A DNA stretch of 64,000 nucleotides from Sordariomycetes sp. S80-01Y (GCA_037042185.1 JAXQJY010000031.1:2294001-2358000); one strand, 5' to 3'; positions 42,461 through 54,543 are shown, numbered from the stretch's first letter. Program-made: numbers and translations. The notes: generated from the letters alone by a model not told the origin.

Positions 42461-44993
42461 ATGAAGTACGCAGCCCTCTCCGCGGCCCTGCTCGGGCTCG
42501 GCAGCGTCAACGCTGTTGCCGTGCCCCGTCAGGAGAAGCAGGTCTTTGCCTCGGACGAGATCATCCCCACCGACCGCACCGTCCAGGTCATGACCGAGGT
42601 CGTGCCCACCGGTACATCAGAGATCCTTCCCTCCCTGACTGGCGGCGTCGAGCCTCACACGACCGGTACATTCTACACCGACATCAGCTCCCGCAAGAAC
42701 CCCCTCATGACCAGCTCCATCCCCGAGCCCAGCAAGCTTCTGAAGCCTGTCGCCTCACCCACGCTCAAGGATCGGGCCGCGAGCCCTACGGATCTACACA
42801 AGCGTCAGGACGGCGACATCTTCTCGAGCCCCATCGGCACCGATGCGCCCCCTGAGAACATTCCCCAGCGCGAGGACCATCCGGTTGCCCGCAATGGCAT
42901 CAACAAGGACGGCGTTCTCCAAACCAACAAGTTCTACTCCGGGTTCTTCCTTGAAGACCAGAGCACCCCGGTCTACGTCTTCCCGTACGTTCTGTCGTGG
43001 TCTAAGGGCGGAGGCCCGGCCGAGAGCTGGGGAATGGCAATCTCGCACAGCGAGGCCAGCCAGCGAGTCTTTGGAGAGCCCGTTTTCAACGGCGCGGCCG
43101 CCTACTACCTCAACCCTGTTGGAATCCAGTCAATGGTGCTGTCAGCGACCGAGCTCGGCTCCGACACGGTGCTCGAGACCGAGGCGCACACTGCCTTCTC
43201 TGCTCGTGCCCTCCTCAAGAACGGGGCTGGCACCGACCCGGTCATTGCTTTCCCCCTCGTGCAGGGCATGACAGCCGTCACGGGTGAGTTCAACGGAGGC
43301 CACCCTATGATCCAGACCGGCGTGTACTTCCGCTCCATGACCCGCGTCGACACCGACCCCAAGACCGGGGTTGCCAAGTACAACTTCCTGCTCGAGGATG
43401 GTACGACTTGGATTGTATACGGATACAGCACCAGCGGCGAAGGCCTCAACCTCGAGCTTACCAACCAGGGTCTGGCTCAGAGCACCGCTCCCTTCACTGG
43501 ACTTGTTCAGATTGTCAAGAACCCAGGGGACGCCGATGCTGCCCTCGACGACGGTGCCGGAATCTACCCCACTGATGTTTCCGTCTCCGGCTCCGCGTCT
43601 GGGTCTACCGGTAGCTACACTTTCACATTCAGCACCTTGGGCACAACTGAGGGCAACCTGTACATGTATGCCCTGCCGCACCACGTCGAGTCGTTCAACG
43701 GCGAGACCGGCGGCCGCGCCCAGGATATCCAGATCCAGACCACCGTCAAGGGCCTCGCCACTCTCGTTCAGGGTACTGAGTGGACTATGGAAGAGTCGAA
43801 CCTCCCCGGTGGCATGGACTTTGCCCCTTGGGATGCAGACCTCGGCGGTCCCCAAGGCACTCTTTCTCAGGAAGCCATTGCTGCCATCCTGCCCATCGCT
43901 GAATCCGACGTCTCTCAGAACATGGATGAACAGTCCAACCTCGACTCCATGTACTTCAGCGGCAAGGCCCTCCACAAGTTCGCCCAGATCGTCTACTTGA
44001 TCAACGACCTCCTCGGTGACCCCGGTCTCGCTCAGGCCGGCCTCGAAAACCTCAAGGCCGCCTTTGACCGCTTCGCCAGCAACAGCCAGCAGTTCCCTCT
44101 AACCTACGAGAGCGCCTGGGGTGGCGTCGTCTCAACTGCTACCTATGACACCGGTGAGCCGATCGCCGACTTTGGCAACACATACTACAACGACCACCAC
44201 TTCCACTGGGGCTACCACATTCTCGCCGCTGCGTACATCGGCTACCTCGATCCCAGCTGGATTGATGCCAACCGCGACTACGTCAACATGCTCGTGCGCG
44301 ACATTGCCAACCCTTCCGCTGACGACACCTGGTTCCCTCAGTGGCGTAACTTCGACTGGTACCACGGTCACTCCTGGGCTCACGGACTCTTCCCTGCGGC
44401 CGACGGCAAGAACCAGGAATCTTCTTCAGAGGATGTGATGGCTGCCTTCGGTATCAAGATGTGGGGTCAGGTCTCTGGCGACGCCAACATGGCTGCTCGT
44501 GCTGATCTTCAACTCGCCGTCCTGACCCGCGCCCTCCGCAACTACTACCTGTACGAGGACGACAACACGGTGCAGCCGGCCGAGTTTATCGGCAACAAGG
44601 TTGCCGGAATCCTGTTCGAGAACAAGATCCACCACACCACCTTCTTCTCGCCCGACATTGAGGCTATCCAGGGCATCCAGATGATCCCGGTCCACGCGCC
44701 CACCGGACTGACGCGCAACAAGAACTTCATCCAGGAGGAGTGGGACGCCTTCTTCGGAGGCGGTGCTATTGACAGCATCGACAACCCGTGGAAGGGTATC
44801 GCGTATGCTCAGTACGCGCTCGTTGACCCGGTCGTGTCTTATGAGTTCTTCGCATCCGACTCCTTCCAGGACAACTGGATCGACGGCGGTGCCTCGCGGT
44901 CGTGGTCCATGGCGTACGCTGCAGGTAAGTCCTTCTCAATGTGCCCAGGACATGATTCTGATGCTGACTCTCGCAGCCCTCGGTGGTGCATAG
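42461..44993 (+). CDS. GH81 endo-beta-1,3-glucanase, secreted
   Basis: A 2,464-bp exon (42461-44924), a 52-bp GTAAGT..GCAG intron and a tiny last exon (44977-44993, 17 bp) encode 826 residues. The signal peptide is MKYAALSAALLGLGSVNAVA. A Pro/Thr-rich pro-region leads to the catalytic barrel. GH81 enzymes hydrolyse beta-1,3-glucan of fungal walls with inversion and act in septum turnover or attack on other fungi. Family motifs are present: Asp578 in YYNDHHFHWGYHILAAAYIG, FDWYHGHSWAHGLFP and the paired Glu653/Glu657 of GKNQESSSEDVMA. The final exon adds only LGGA and a stop. If the intron is retained, the frame stays open to 45247 and adds about 100 codons of non-family sequence, so splicing decides the C-terminus. 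Confidence 0.95.
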
Positions 44994-45860
44994 ACTGCTG
45001 CAATAGCGGGAAGTTCGACAGAACTGTATATAAGGAACTTTCTGGGCTTCTAAAAAAGACCAGTGACCGCGTACATACTGAATCAAAGAGACGTAAATAT
45101 TCTAACACTCCAGCTTTCCAAGTTATTGCTATGTGTCTCGTTATCGTCGCTGATGGGTGTGTGTGCCTGCTGCCGCGAGGGAAAAGCAGCAGTGTGTCTA
45201 CAGACGCGCCTCGGCCGCAATCTAGGGTGAAACTCCCAGGCTTGTGATATCGCTGACTGATATGGTCCCCGATTGCCGCATTATTTCTGGCCTTGGTGAT
45301 GAAAGGGGGGGAAGGTGGCGCCTCTGATGAAATCACCAGCGTGTACAACCCCTGGGGCAAACCAACTGGCTTCTGAGAACAAGGACAACGACCATCCCCA
45401 CTGACTCTCGCTGTTGTATTAAATGAATGATTCGACTCAAAAATGTGCAAACGATAAAAATGGCAGCTAGTTTTCCAGCGGTTTGTTGAAAGCGGCATTT
45501 AACCCGATCGGAATCAAGATTTCGATTCGCATGCACGCAGCGCAACTAGTTAGCTATCCTAAACAAAAGCGAGCTAAGCAACGAGTAGTAATGATCACAC
45601 GCGAGCTATCAACAATATCGGAGCTCTGAATCGCCGAGAAAACCCTTTGTGTGGCTACTTGTAGGTGCTTCGGATATCAACAGTAGACAATAGCGAGGCC
45701 TAGGGTAGTGTTGTCAGCAACGAGTACTCCCGACCAGGTGCACTCGTCAAGATACTATTTAGACGTAGTCTAAACCTTCCCGAGACAGATGCGGACATGA
45801 ATCAAGCGCCAGTCAGTCATCGCTCAAACGTCAATTACATTACATCGTAGGTCTATATGT
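44994..45860. other. Convergent intergenic region
   Basis: About 870 bp between GH81 (plus) and the GH12-like gene (minus). It includes open codons that would extend GH81 only if its last intron were retained. No other gene seen. Confidence 0.5.
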
Positions 45861-46930
45861 CTATTTCAAGTGTACATCGATTGCCAGCTCGGGCACGTGG
45901 AAGGTGACGAAGTCATCGGATGAGTACGTCTCGGTTCCGACGGACATGTATCCGATGTAATACGAATCCGTGGGGAAGTCCGTCTCTTTCATCTCAATCA
46001 GCCTGTCGACTAGCTTGAACAAGTCGCCGTGGAACCTGTTGGCTACTGACGTTGAGTACCACGTCAGAACCTGCTGCCCAACGCCGTTCTCGCCCTGGTA
46101 AAGTCGGCTGCGACGCATCGTTAGCTGCTGCGGCCGTGGAAAAACACGGCGGACTTACAATTCTGTCCCGTCCAGCTCCTGCGTGTCGAGGACTGGCTTG
46201 TCCATGCCAATAGGCTGCGTCGCCGGTCCGAACGCGGCAAACCACACCATGATTTCCATGCTGGCTTCCTCGCTGTTCTGCGCCTTCTTCTTGTCCTTGT
46301 CCAAGAACAGATCGAGCGCGACGTTGGCGTTGACGTTGCTGCTGTCCAGCTCATCCTCGTCCGTTTGAGTTTCGGCGGTCGTGTTGCCCACGGCGTAGGT
46401 CCATTCGAAATCCAGAATCATCTCGTCTATGTCCTTGATGGTGTTTGGGAAGACGCCCGAGTCGACCTTGACGTTGGGGAATGCGTGCACAGGAGCGCTC
46501 TCGGGACCGGGCGGATATTGCCATGTTACTGACCATTCGGGCGCTGAGTTTTCGGAGGGATAGGTCTGGTTGTTCCATGTGGTGACCTGCGTCTCGTTAA
46601 TATGGATAAATGGGATGCAGCGGTGCGACGCACATTTAGGCAGAGCTTTCCGGGATCGCCTTCGTCCCAGCCCCATGGGTTCGGATTCAAGGTGTAGTGG
46701 TCGCCTTGTGATGGCGGCGAAATGCCTATCGTCTCGTCGCAGTAGTACTCGACCTTGATGCCATCGTCGTTCTTGGGCGGGCCTCCTCCGGGTCCGGTAG
46801 GGTGGTCTGGTTTGAAGAGAGGTTCTTGGCCGTTGGCTGCGCGTTGGCTCTGGATGCCCAGCAGGGTGCCCAGCGTCGCGCCGATGGGGATGGCGACGAG
46901 GACAAAGTTCAGCAAGAATAAGGCTCCCAT
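45861..46930 (-). CDS. GH12-family endoglucanase/xyloglucanase-like protein with membrane segment
   Basis: Three exons (46930-46634, 46586-46159, 46107-45861; introns 47 and 51 bp) encode 323 residues. The GH12 jelly-roll cleaves beta-1,4-glucans or xyloglucan with retention. Markers are WGWDEGDPGKLCLNVTTWNN, WSVTWQYPPGPE, VKVDSGVFPNTIKDIDEM, ILDFEWTYAVGN, putative nucleophile Glu210 in MEIMVWFA and acid/base Glu301 in VGTETYSS. The N-terminus (MGALFLLNFVLVAIPIGATLG) is long and hydrophobic, without a clear cleavage site. Codons upstream of the ATG stay in frame (FRRLGK) after a possible acceptor, so a longer cytoplasmic start with an extra exon is possible. The protein may be a type II membrane-anchored GH12. 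A hydrophilic Lys/Asp insert (DKDKKKAQN) precedes the nucleophile. Confidence 0.85.
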
Positions 46931-48721
46931 CTTGCCGAGCCGACGGAAGATCTGGAAAGCCCTATGTCAGGAAACGCACGTCTTGCTGCGCTCGCGGTGA
47001 AGTCGGATTCTCGAAGTGCACTCGAAGAAATGACAGTAGGTAGACCTTCCAGGGACTGACCGGGACGAGTCCTGGACCGCGAGACACTAAACTGGACTTG
47101 GTGCTAAGAGACTGGCATCGACGAATAGGCTTCAGGAGGTGGCAACAGGGTGGATGGGTACGAGCCGATGCTTCGGGGCTCGACGCATGCGAATGTGGTC
47201 AATCTCGATCAATCAAATGAAGCGTCAGAGATCCGCTGACGGCAGCTGCCTGCAATTTGGGCAGGGCTGATGCAGGGCTCGAGGTCGAGTACCGGGGCAC
47301 TGATAACGAAAGGGGGTCACCAAATTGCTGTTGCAACGACGACGGTTCTCGTATTGCCATTTCTTCCAGCATTGGGTGGCATTTCCTTCAAATTAGGCAT
47401 GAAAAGCCCTATCAGCAGCATCCGTACGCGCTGAGCAGGTCGCTGTGGCTGTGAGCGTTGATGGATCTCAAAGCTTGTTAGTGTCAAAGCTCCTTGTCGC
47501 TGGAATACGAGATTGGACGTGGAGCGTTGGATCACGCCGTGAGTCGTGCAGCCTCTATTTTTTTTCTTCTTTATTCTGGGGCTCCCGCCACTTCGCCTCA
47601 TGCATGCGTCTCAGCTGATCTATACGTACGAGACGAACCAGCAGCTGCTTTGTTTACGGGAGGCTGTGTTGATGTATTGGCATCCGCCAGCATTGCTCTC
47701 GTCCACTGCGCACTCGAGCTCCGACGCTGGGGAGCCGGAGGCGCGAGCCAAACTCTAACACTACCAGGAACGGACGAAAGATCCTTTCAACCCCCTGCTT
47801 TAGCGCGTCGACCGAGATAACCGATGCGCCAATGTGCATCTGCGCTGGAAGCCTTGGCGGCCACCGTGGCGCTGATAAGGAGCGCTAGAGTCACAACCCG
47901 CAAGCGCCGGCACCAACGGAGCACTGGGCACAGCTCGGACGCGCAGTGAGTCCGTGACGCGATCTCGTGTTTTGTCTCGCAGGAATTTTCTACCCTCGCT
48001 GTGATAGGCTCGGACAGGGCGCTGGAACGCTGGACCGGTGCCCCTTTTCCCTGACAGCACCAACAGCGTCGTTGCTTTTGCAGAAGGTGGATCTCCTCTC
48101 AGCTTGTGCATGTTCCAGGGCATCCGGGATGTGGTGGCTATCGATGAAAGCGGCCTCCATCTCGGGAAGGCCGCGGGCTCGCTTATATTGAGTTTTGGTT
48201 GTGAGGGGAGACTTCAAGCCCGCCGACGACTGCTTGCGCGGGGACTGCTTAGGCTTTGGGGCGAGTGCTCCTCTGCTGCGTCTTTCGGCATTGGCCCTCG
48301 AGCTTGCGCCTGGGCTGTCAAAAGTCTCTCGGGAGCGTTGGATCGGGGCATTTTGCGGCAAGCGGGAGCAAGGGGCTAGCGATGACGATGGGACATGGAC
48401 GTCCGGCTGGGAATTGAACAGGGTGAGGGTCCGTGGTGGGCTATGCGGTCTTGCAACGGCCCACCGAACGCGATCTCGTTTTCCAACAATGCCCACACCT
48501 GTTGCCATCCATTTGTCAGTGTCTTTCTCGAGTTCGTGATCTGCCGTCTCCTTTCTTCCTCCAGAAAGACCCAAGTTCCTTCCAATGTCATCCTAGCACC
48601 AGGCGCCCAAATCGTGTCCCAGACCTCGGGCACTCACTCGTTGATACCACCCTTCCCTTCGTTCATCGCTGTCTGATCACACACGCTCGTTTCCTGATTG
48701 AACCCCCTTCTCGCCCTCAAG
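46931..48721. other. Divergent intergenic region, no gene supported
   Basis: About 1.8 kb between the GH12-like gene (minus) and the GT2 gene (plus). Frames of up to about 190 codons are open here but lack ATG contexts, motifs and splice links. The stretch near 48,500-48,720 is C/T-rich leader for GT2. Confidence 0.45.
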
Positions 48722-51133
48722 ATGAAGGGCAACCGTCCCAACGTTGACGAGTTCGAGATTGACGTCCTCCGTCAACCCTACAGCCCCTACGCCTCAGAAT
48801 CCGGCCAGCAATCGCCTCGAGAGGCTGCCCGACCCATCCGGCCCATGGCAGCAGGGCCCCTCGACTCACAATCACCCAGCCTCACCTCGCCGCAAATACC
48901 ATGGAGCTCGAGTGCCAACACGCTTCTGAACAGCTCTCCTCACGCCTATGAATCACGCCCGGCAAGCCCCTCATGGCCCGCGCCTCCGCAATCGTGGGGT
49001 GGTGACAGCGGTCGCACAACACCGGTGGGATATCACAACAGGAATAGCTACTTGGTGAGCCACCTGGCAAACGCGCAGCATGTGAGACCCGAGCTAACGT
49101 CGTCAAAGCACCAGAGCCAAGTGAGCTTTTCCAACGCCAGTCACACGAACCTTCTCTCCCGACCAGGATCCCCCATTCTTGAACAAGCACCCGTTAAGGG
49201 TGGTTCGGGCATCGCCAAATTGCATGAGCGCGACGACGCAGATATCTGGAAAGGCTGGAGGCGGAAGGTCTACTACCTCATTCCGTTCCTGACATTTTTG
49301 AACGCCATCCTGTATGTTACTTACCTGACGCTGCGCATTGTCTGTGTTCGTTACGCCGAGAATGCCGCTGGCCAGATCTACTACCAGGCGTGGGTCTTCA
49401 TCGCCATCGAGTTCTTTGTCGCGGTCCCGCCGCTGATGCACAACTTGTGGACGATGTGGGCGATCAAGAAGCGTGGCCGCCCGAAGATGAGACTTGTGGG
49501 AGATGCCATGCCTACTGTGGACGTTTTTATCACCTGCTGCGGCGAGGAAGACGAGGTTGTGATGGATACTGTCGTGGCGGCATGCAACCAAGACTACCCG
49601 AGAGAATGTTTCAGGGTGATTTTGCTCGACGACGGCAAGTCAGAAAGCCTCGAGAAGGCAATGGCTGATCTGGCGTCGACCTACCCAAACACTTTCTACA
49701 TTGCTCGACCCAAGTACCCGGGAGTTCCCCATCATTTCAAGGCCGGAAACCTCAACTACGGGTTGGATGCCGTTCACAAGCTGCCGGGTGGCGCGGGCTT
49801 CTACATGGCTGCGTTGGACGCGGATATGGTGAGTTTCAGTCGCTTTTTTGGTCCCGGAACCCTCCACTGACCTGTTTAGATCCCCGAGTCTTGCTGGCTG
49901 CGCGCTATTCTCCCTCACCTTGTCCAGGATCCCAAGGTAGCAATGGCTTGCCCTCCCCAGCTCTTCTACAACACGCCTCGCGGAGATCCTCTGGCGCAGT
50001 CTCTTGACTTTTTCGTTCACGTTATCGAACCCATCAAGGATGCTCTTGGCGTTGCCTGGTGCACTGGATCTGGCTACATTGTTCGACGTGACGCCCTCGA
50101 CGAGATCGGCAACTTCCCTCTGGGCTCGCTGGCTGAAGACGTGGCAACGTCGACCATGCTTCTCGGTCGTGGCTGGAAGACGGCGTACATTCACGAGCCG
50201 TTGCAGTTCGGCACCGTTCCCGAGGACTTCGGCGGTCACCTCAAGCAGCGCACCCGTTGGGCCATCGGTACTGTCGACACCTCCTTCAAGCTCAAGTTCT
50301 GCCTCTGGGGTGACAAGGTCCGCGACATGACCTTCCCTCAGCGCTTCTCCGGCTTCCTCTACGCCTCGCTGAACCTGTACACCATCATGCTCTCCGTCTC
50401 GCTGTTTGCCATTCCGATCATTCTGGCCATGGGCAAGCCGCTCGTCGCTTATTCTACCGACAACCAGCTACGATGGCTGATCCGCGCCTGTTTCGCGGCG
50501 CTCATGTCTAACCGTCTCTGTGAGCTCGTGCTTTCCATGCCCGCTGGATATCGTACCGGCCGCCGTGGTGCGCGTTATGAAATGTGGATGTCCCCCTACA
50601 TCGCTCTTTGCATCATTCGTTCCTTCATCCTCCCCTCGTGGCTCGGAGGACAGACCCAGGCTTTCAAGCCGACTGGTTCGCTCGGCTCTGCCCTCAACGA
50701 GCGTGATCCGGAGACCAGGAAGGGTCTGGGTGCGCGCATGTGGGCGATCCTGGTCAACTACTGGGCTGCTTACCACCTCGCATTTGTCTATTTCACGCTG
50801 GTGGCCGTCGTTCTCACGTCTTTCCGCTGCTTCGCTCGCGACGAGGGCGCCAAGGACACTATCCTGTGTCTGATCACGCACGCCTTCTGGCCGCCCTTGA
50901 CCTTTATCTTCATCTGCAGCTCCCTGTGGACCCCCATCGCCTACGCCATCGACCCGCCGACGATGCCCCCTCGCGAGAAGCTGCTGGTCAGGGACCCCAA
51001 GACCGGCGTGGCGCACCCCACCCCTCAGAGCAAGAAGATCGCCTTTGGCGGAGAGGACGCCTGGTATGAGTTGGAGTACACTGTCACGACGGGCTTTACT
51101 TGCTTCATCTTTGTTCTGTCCTTCCTGTTCTAG
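48722..51133 (+). CDS. GT2 cellulose-synthase-like processive glycosyltransferase
   Basis: Two exons (48722-49828, 49880-51133; 51-bp intron) encode 786 residues. The N-terminal ~180 residues are Ser/Pro-rich and disordered. Two membrane helices (about 182-250) precede the cytosolic GT-A domain: DDG at 303-305, DAD at 366-368 in AALDADM, Asp456 in LAEDVATSTM and QRTRW at 492-496. This is the D,D,D,Q(Q/R)xRW set of processive GT2 enzymes such as cellulose, chitin and hyaluronan synthases. Several C-terminal helices (FLYASLNLYTIMLSVSLFAI, YHLAFVYFTLVAVVLTSF, FWPPLTFIFICSSLW) should form the polymer channel. It resembles the fungal GT2 class described as required for hyphal growth on surfaces and virulence in Zymoseptoria and Fusarium. 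Orthology is an inference. The product polymer is unknown. Confidence 0.92.
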
Positions 51134-51359
51134 GCGATTGGTATCCATCTTTTAATACTGTACATGACCATTTGGGGTGGGGAACGAGCAACACGCATTA
51201 TTATTACTACATAGACTACATGTGAGCGATACACGATTATATTGAATCAACGTTTAATTTTGCTTGCTGTCTGTCAAGGCGTCTTCGCTCAACGGGTGCC
51301 ACGGCCGAAGTTCCGCTTCCTTGCTGCATCCCTGGCATCAGCTCAACACTCCTGTATGA
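51134..51359. other. Short convergent intergenic region
   Basis: This 226-bp gap separates the convergent GT2 and PLP-enzyme genes and holds both 3' ends. Confidence 0.5.
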
Positions 51360-52808
51360 TTATGCTTCAGGTAGCGGCAGCTTCTCCGGCGTTCTTGCTT
51401 GGTCAGTGGCTCGGTTCTTGTACGTCCTGTCTATGAACTTCAACAAAGCCTCGACATCTGCCAAGTTAGATGCTATGCCGAGCGACACTCTGACAGCCCC
51501 GGCTAGCGGGCGACCGAGAGCACTGTGTACTTGCTCGAACTGTACTTTGCTGGTTTTGGAGAGTGTTCTCAAATCACTGCGCCGGGTGCCTTGTGCAACC
51601 TCGTTTGCCCCGGGGTTACAGAAGCATCCGACGCGAATGGAAATGTTTTCTCGCGCAGCCTCGAGGCCAACTAAGCGCTCATCAACCCTCTCGCCGCCGC
51701 TGTCAAACACGTTGAAAGCCACTGTCGCTCCCCTATCACGGTTCGACAACGGTCCGTGTATTTTCACCACTGGCAGTCCACTCTCATGGCGCAAAGAGCG
51801 CAGAGCGCGAACCAGCCAATCCGTCAGGCAGTTCAGACGAGTCGCCAATACTTTCAGATCCAGCCTGCCGAACCAATCCAATCCAAAGCGAACGTCGGGG
51901 ATCGATAGGAAGTTCAGGGTGCCGTCCTCGAACCGAGCCTCACCCTCCGCCGGGGCATGCCAGTTTTCCTGGACCATAACTCCGTCCACCGTTCCCCCGG
52001 AGAACCAAGGTCTACTGAGTTTAGACAATGACGACCGTTTGGCTACTAGACACCCGATGCCGGTAGGACAGCCGAACACCTTATACCAGCTTATGATTAA
52101 GAACTCTGGTTTGACCCGGCTGAGGTCCAGTTGCATCGTCGGAAGGTAGGCCGCAGCGTCAAGGAGGACGTCAAAACCGTGATCCTGCGCCAGCTGAACC
52201 CAAGAAAGGGGGTGCCTCACCCCGCTGAAGTTGCTTTGCGCTGGGTAGGCAAACAGGCCGCGCGAAGAGCCTTTACGAAACCAACAGCCAAAAGAGGCGG
52301 CAAGGGCCTTGTCCACGACAGACGTATCGATCCGCAGCTCTTGAGGGTCAACGGGAACATACACGGTTTTCGCACCTCCTTGTGACGCGAAACACCGAAG
52401 TCCGTTGATCGAGTTATGGTTGTCGGCCGTAAGCACCAGTGCTGACCGTCGAGTGAAGCTGTAGCCTTCTCCAACCAAGCGAGCAGCCCCTGTGGCATTG
52501 GGGGTGAAGATGACCGCGTACTCGTCGGGACAAGCGTTCAAGAACTTCAAGACACGCTCCCGCGTCGTGTCCACCCAGGTGTTTGACAAGTCGCTGGCTG
52601 GGCTGATGGAATGGGGATTGCCGGCTACCTGGGATGACATGCGTGCCGCGCATGTCTGGATTTGGGCCTTGCCCGCAAGACCAGACCCCGCATAGTCAAG
52701 GTATACGTGCGCTTGTTCGTCAAGCTGCGGGTATTCCTCTTTGCGAATGTCGTCGAATGTTGTCGAGGCACTGTACTCGGGGTGTTCGCTCCAGAAGTCG
52801 GTAGTCAT
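51360..52808 (-). CDS. Class V aminotransferase fold, MoCo-sulfurase-like
   Basis: This single-exon 482-residue protein starts at the first ATG in frame (52808). It is a PLP enzyme of the class V/NifS fold. The PLP lysine should be Lys243 in ISWYKVFGCPTGIGCLV. The cofactor region includes FTPNATGAARLVGEGYSF, TADNHNSINGLR and FDVLLDAAAYLPTMQLDLS. A cysteine pair C395/C397 in RVGCFCNPGAN matches the persulfide-bearing motif of molybdenum-cofactor sulfurase N-terminal domains. The C-terminal MOSC domain of full sulfurases is absent, because the protein stops after the PLP domain. It may be a stand-alone cysteine desulfurase or sulfur-transfer enzyme, or a relative that has acquired another role in metabolism. 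The upstream in-frame extension has no ATG. Confidence 0.85.
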   Translation of the reverse strand: MTTDFWSEHPEYSASTTFDDIRKEEYPQLDEQAHVYLDYAGSGLAGKAQIQTCAARMSSQVAGNPHSISPASDLSNTWVDTTRERVLKFLNACPDEYAVIFTPNATGAARLVGEGYSFTRRSALVLTADNHNSINGLRCFASQGGAKTVYVPVDPQELRIDTSVVDKALAASFGCWFRKGSSRGLFAYPAQSNFSGVRHPLSWVQLAQDHGFDVLLDAAAYLPTMQLDLSRVKPEFLIISWYKVFGCPTGIGCLVAKRSSLSKLSRPWFSGGTVDGVMVQENWHAPAEGEARFEDGTLNFLSIPDVRFGLDWFGRLDLKVLATRLNCLTDWLVRALRSLRHESGLPVVKIHGPLSNRDRGATVAFNVFDSGGERVDERLVGLEAARENISIRVGCFCNPGANEVAQGTRRSDLRTLSKTSKVQFEQVHSALGRPLAGAVRVSLGIASNLADVEALLKFIDRTYKNRATDQARTPEKLPLPEA

Positions 52809-54529
52809 CAGAGCAGATGGCGGTGGAGTGTTGCTATGGTATCGGCAGGCAATCCGCGTAAAACAGCCATGCCCTCCAAGCACTGCACTCAACGAGGGCA
52901 GCTGTCTACTTATGTGTAGCTGCGCGGCAGACGCCTCATGTGCCTTAACATTGCCACCATGTACCACTGCATCCAGAGTGATTCGCGGCTAAAGCCTGTC
53001 AGCCACCTCTCGGCCGATAGAATTGGCGAGAACGCGCACTATATGCTGACGATCGACCAGCCCGCAGTTAACAGTGTCATGTACTGCAACGCTGCCTTTC
53101 CAAAGAGAGCAGCGGCTGAAGGGGCGCAGCCGCTTTCCGCTATTTTCTGCAACAACAGTCCGATGCAGCGAATAGGATCGAAGTTTGCTGGAGCTGGGCG
53201 CGTCCGAGTATGCAGGACGTCAACTAGTTAATCTTTTGTCTCGGAGGGAAGTGCCCGCCATTGGGCCGCCCAAACCTCCAGCAATAGTACATAAATCCGG
53301 AACATCCATACCCCCAGATTCTCTTGCTTTCATATCTAATTCAAGGCCGGATGTCTCGTGTCGTTTGTCTGGATCATCCCCTAGCTGCTGCGGCAAAAGC
53401 CGTGATTCAGTGAAAGGTCATCTAGCGCTCTTGAAGTTGCCCACCACGCGCATAGCACCGCTTCGAGCCCTGATTCCCTTTGGATGTTCCTTCAGCTCGC
53501 TTTTCTTTCCGAATCAGTATTTGGACGGTGGAAAAGGATGAAACTCCAGATATTCGATTCAAGCCCGTCGAAGAGGTTTTGTAGACACTGCCGCTGACTC
53601 AAAGTAGTCTCCAAGAACGCACGACTGCTGCCTTGTATCTTAGGGTGAGGCCCTTATCATGGGTCTCTAGAGGTGAACCGTGACTGAGACAGAACTATTT
53701 TCCACCCGAGGTCTAAACCAGCGAGGAGGCACGCGCAGAGCGGAGCAAGGGGTACGTGAGGATTCATGCTGGCTCTCGATCTTGCCGCATATGTCGGCCA
53801 ATCACGAGACACGAGTTACATTCATAGCAACAGTCTCCAAGCGTCAATTGTTCTGACATACTCTTATAGTACAGGTCAATAAGAACCTATGCTGACCTGA
53901 CAGCGCACCTTCCGTTTCTCGGAGTCCGGCGCGAGCCGGCGGAGTACACGGCCCCACTTCTCCGGGTGCACCCCGTCTCGATTGCCGCTCTAGGTAATTA
54001 TCCCAGATCGCCTCTATGAATCACATAAACAGGTCCAAGTGCAGCAGAATACTTCTCGTCGACGGGACTTTGCCGTTAGAGATTGATTGGGATGAACTAA
54101 GGTGCGGCGCGTGCTCTGTGTCGAGGCCATAGTGGACGTCGTCCTCATTAGTCGGATTCCCTGCATCTCTCATCAGCTTCCTCTGTGCGCTTCGGGAAGC
54201 TGGCATAACAGGTAATGGCCGAACAAGCAGCGACCAAAGTGTTCCACGCCCGTCGCTGGGATATGCCAGTCATTTCAAGCATCTTGGATCTCGTCATCTG
54301 CCCCAAACAGGGAGGTTCACTGCCTGCTAAGGCTGGGACGCGGCCTTCGGAGGTGAAACCGGCCATGCCATGATCCCCAGCTACCGCACTCTCCTGAATT
54401 CCCCTCACAAGATCCTGCCAATTGCGCAATCCTCCGAGATGGACAAGATCCGTGGTTGGACAGAGAGCCGGCTGCCAAGATGTCAGCGCAAATTACATGG
54501 GTGGTAAAGCTTGGCTCGACGTGCCTGCC

Positions 54530-54543
54530 TGCCTATATAGGCA
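54530..54543. repeat. 14-bp perfect palindrome
   Basis: TGCCTATATAGGCA reads the same on both strands. It lies 521 bp upstream of the subtilase ATG and is preceded by two more TGCC copies. It could be a factor-binding site or chance. Confidence 0.35.
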
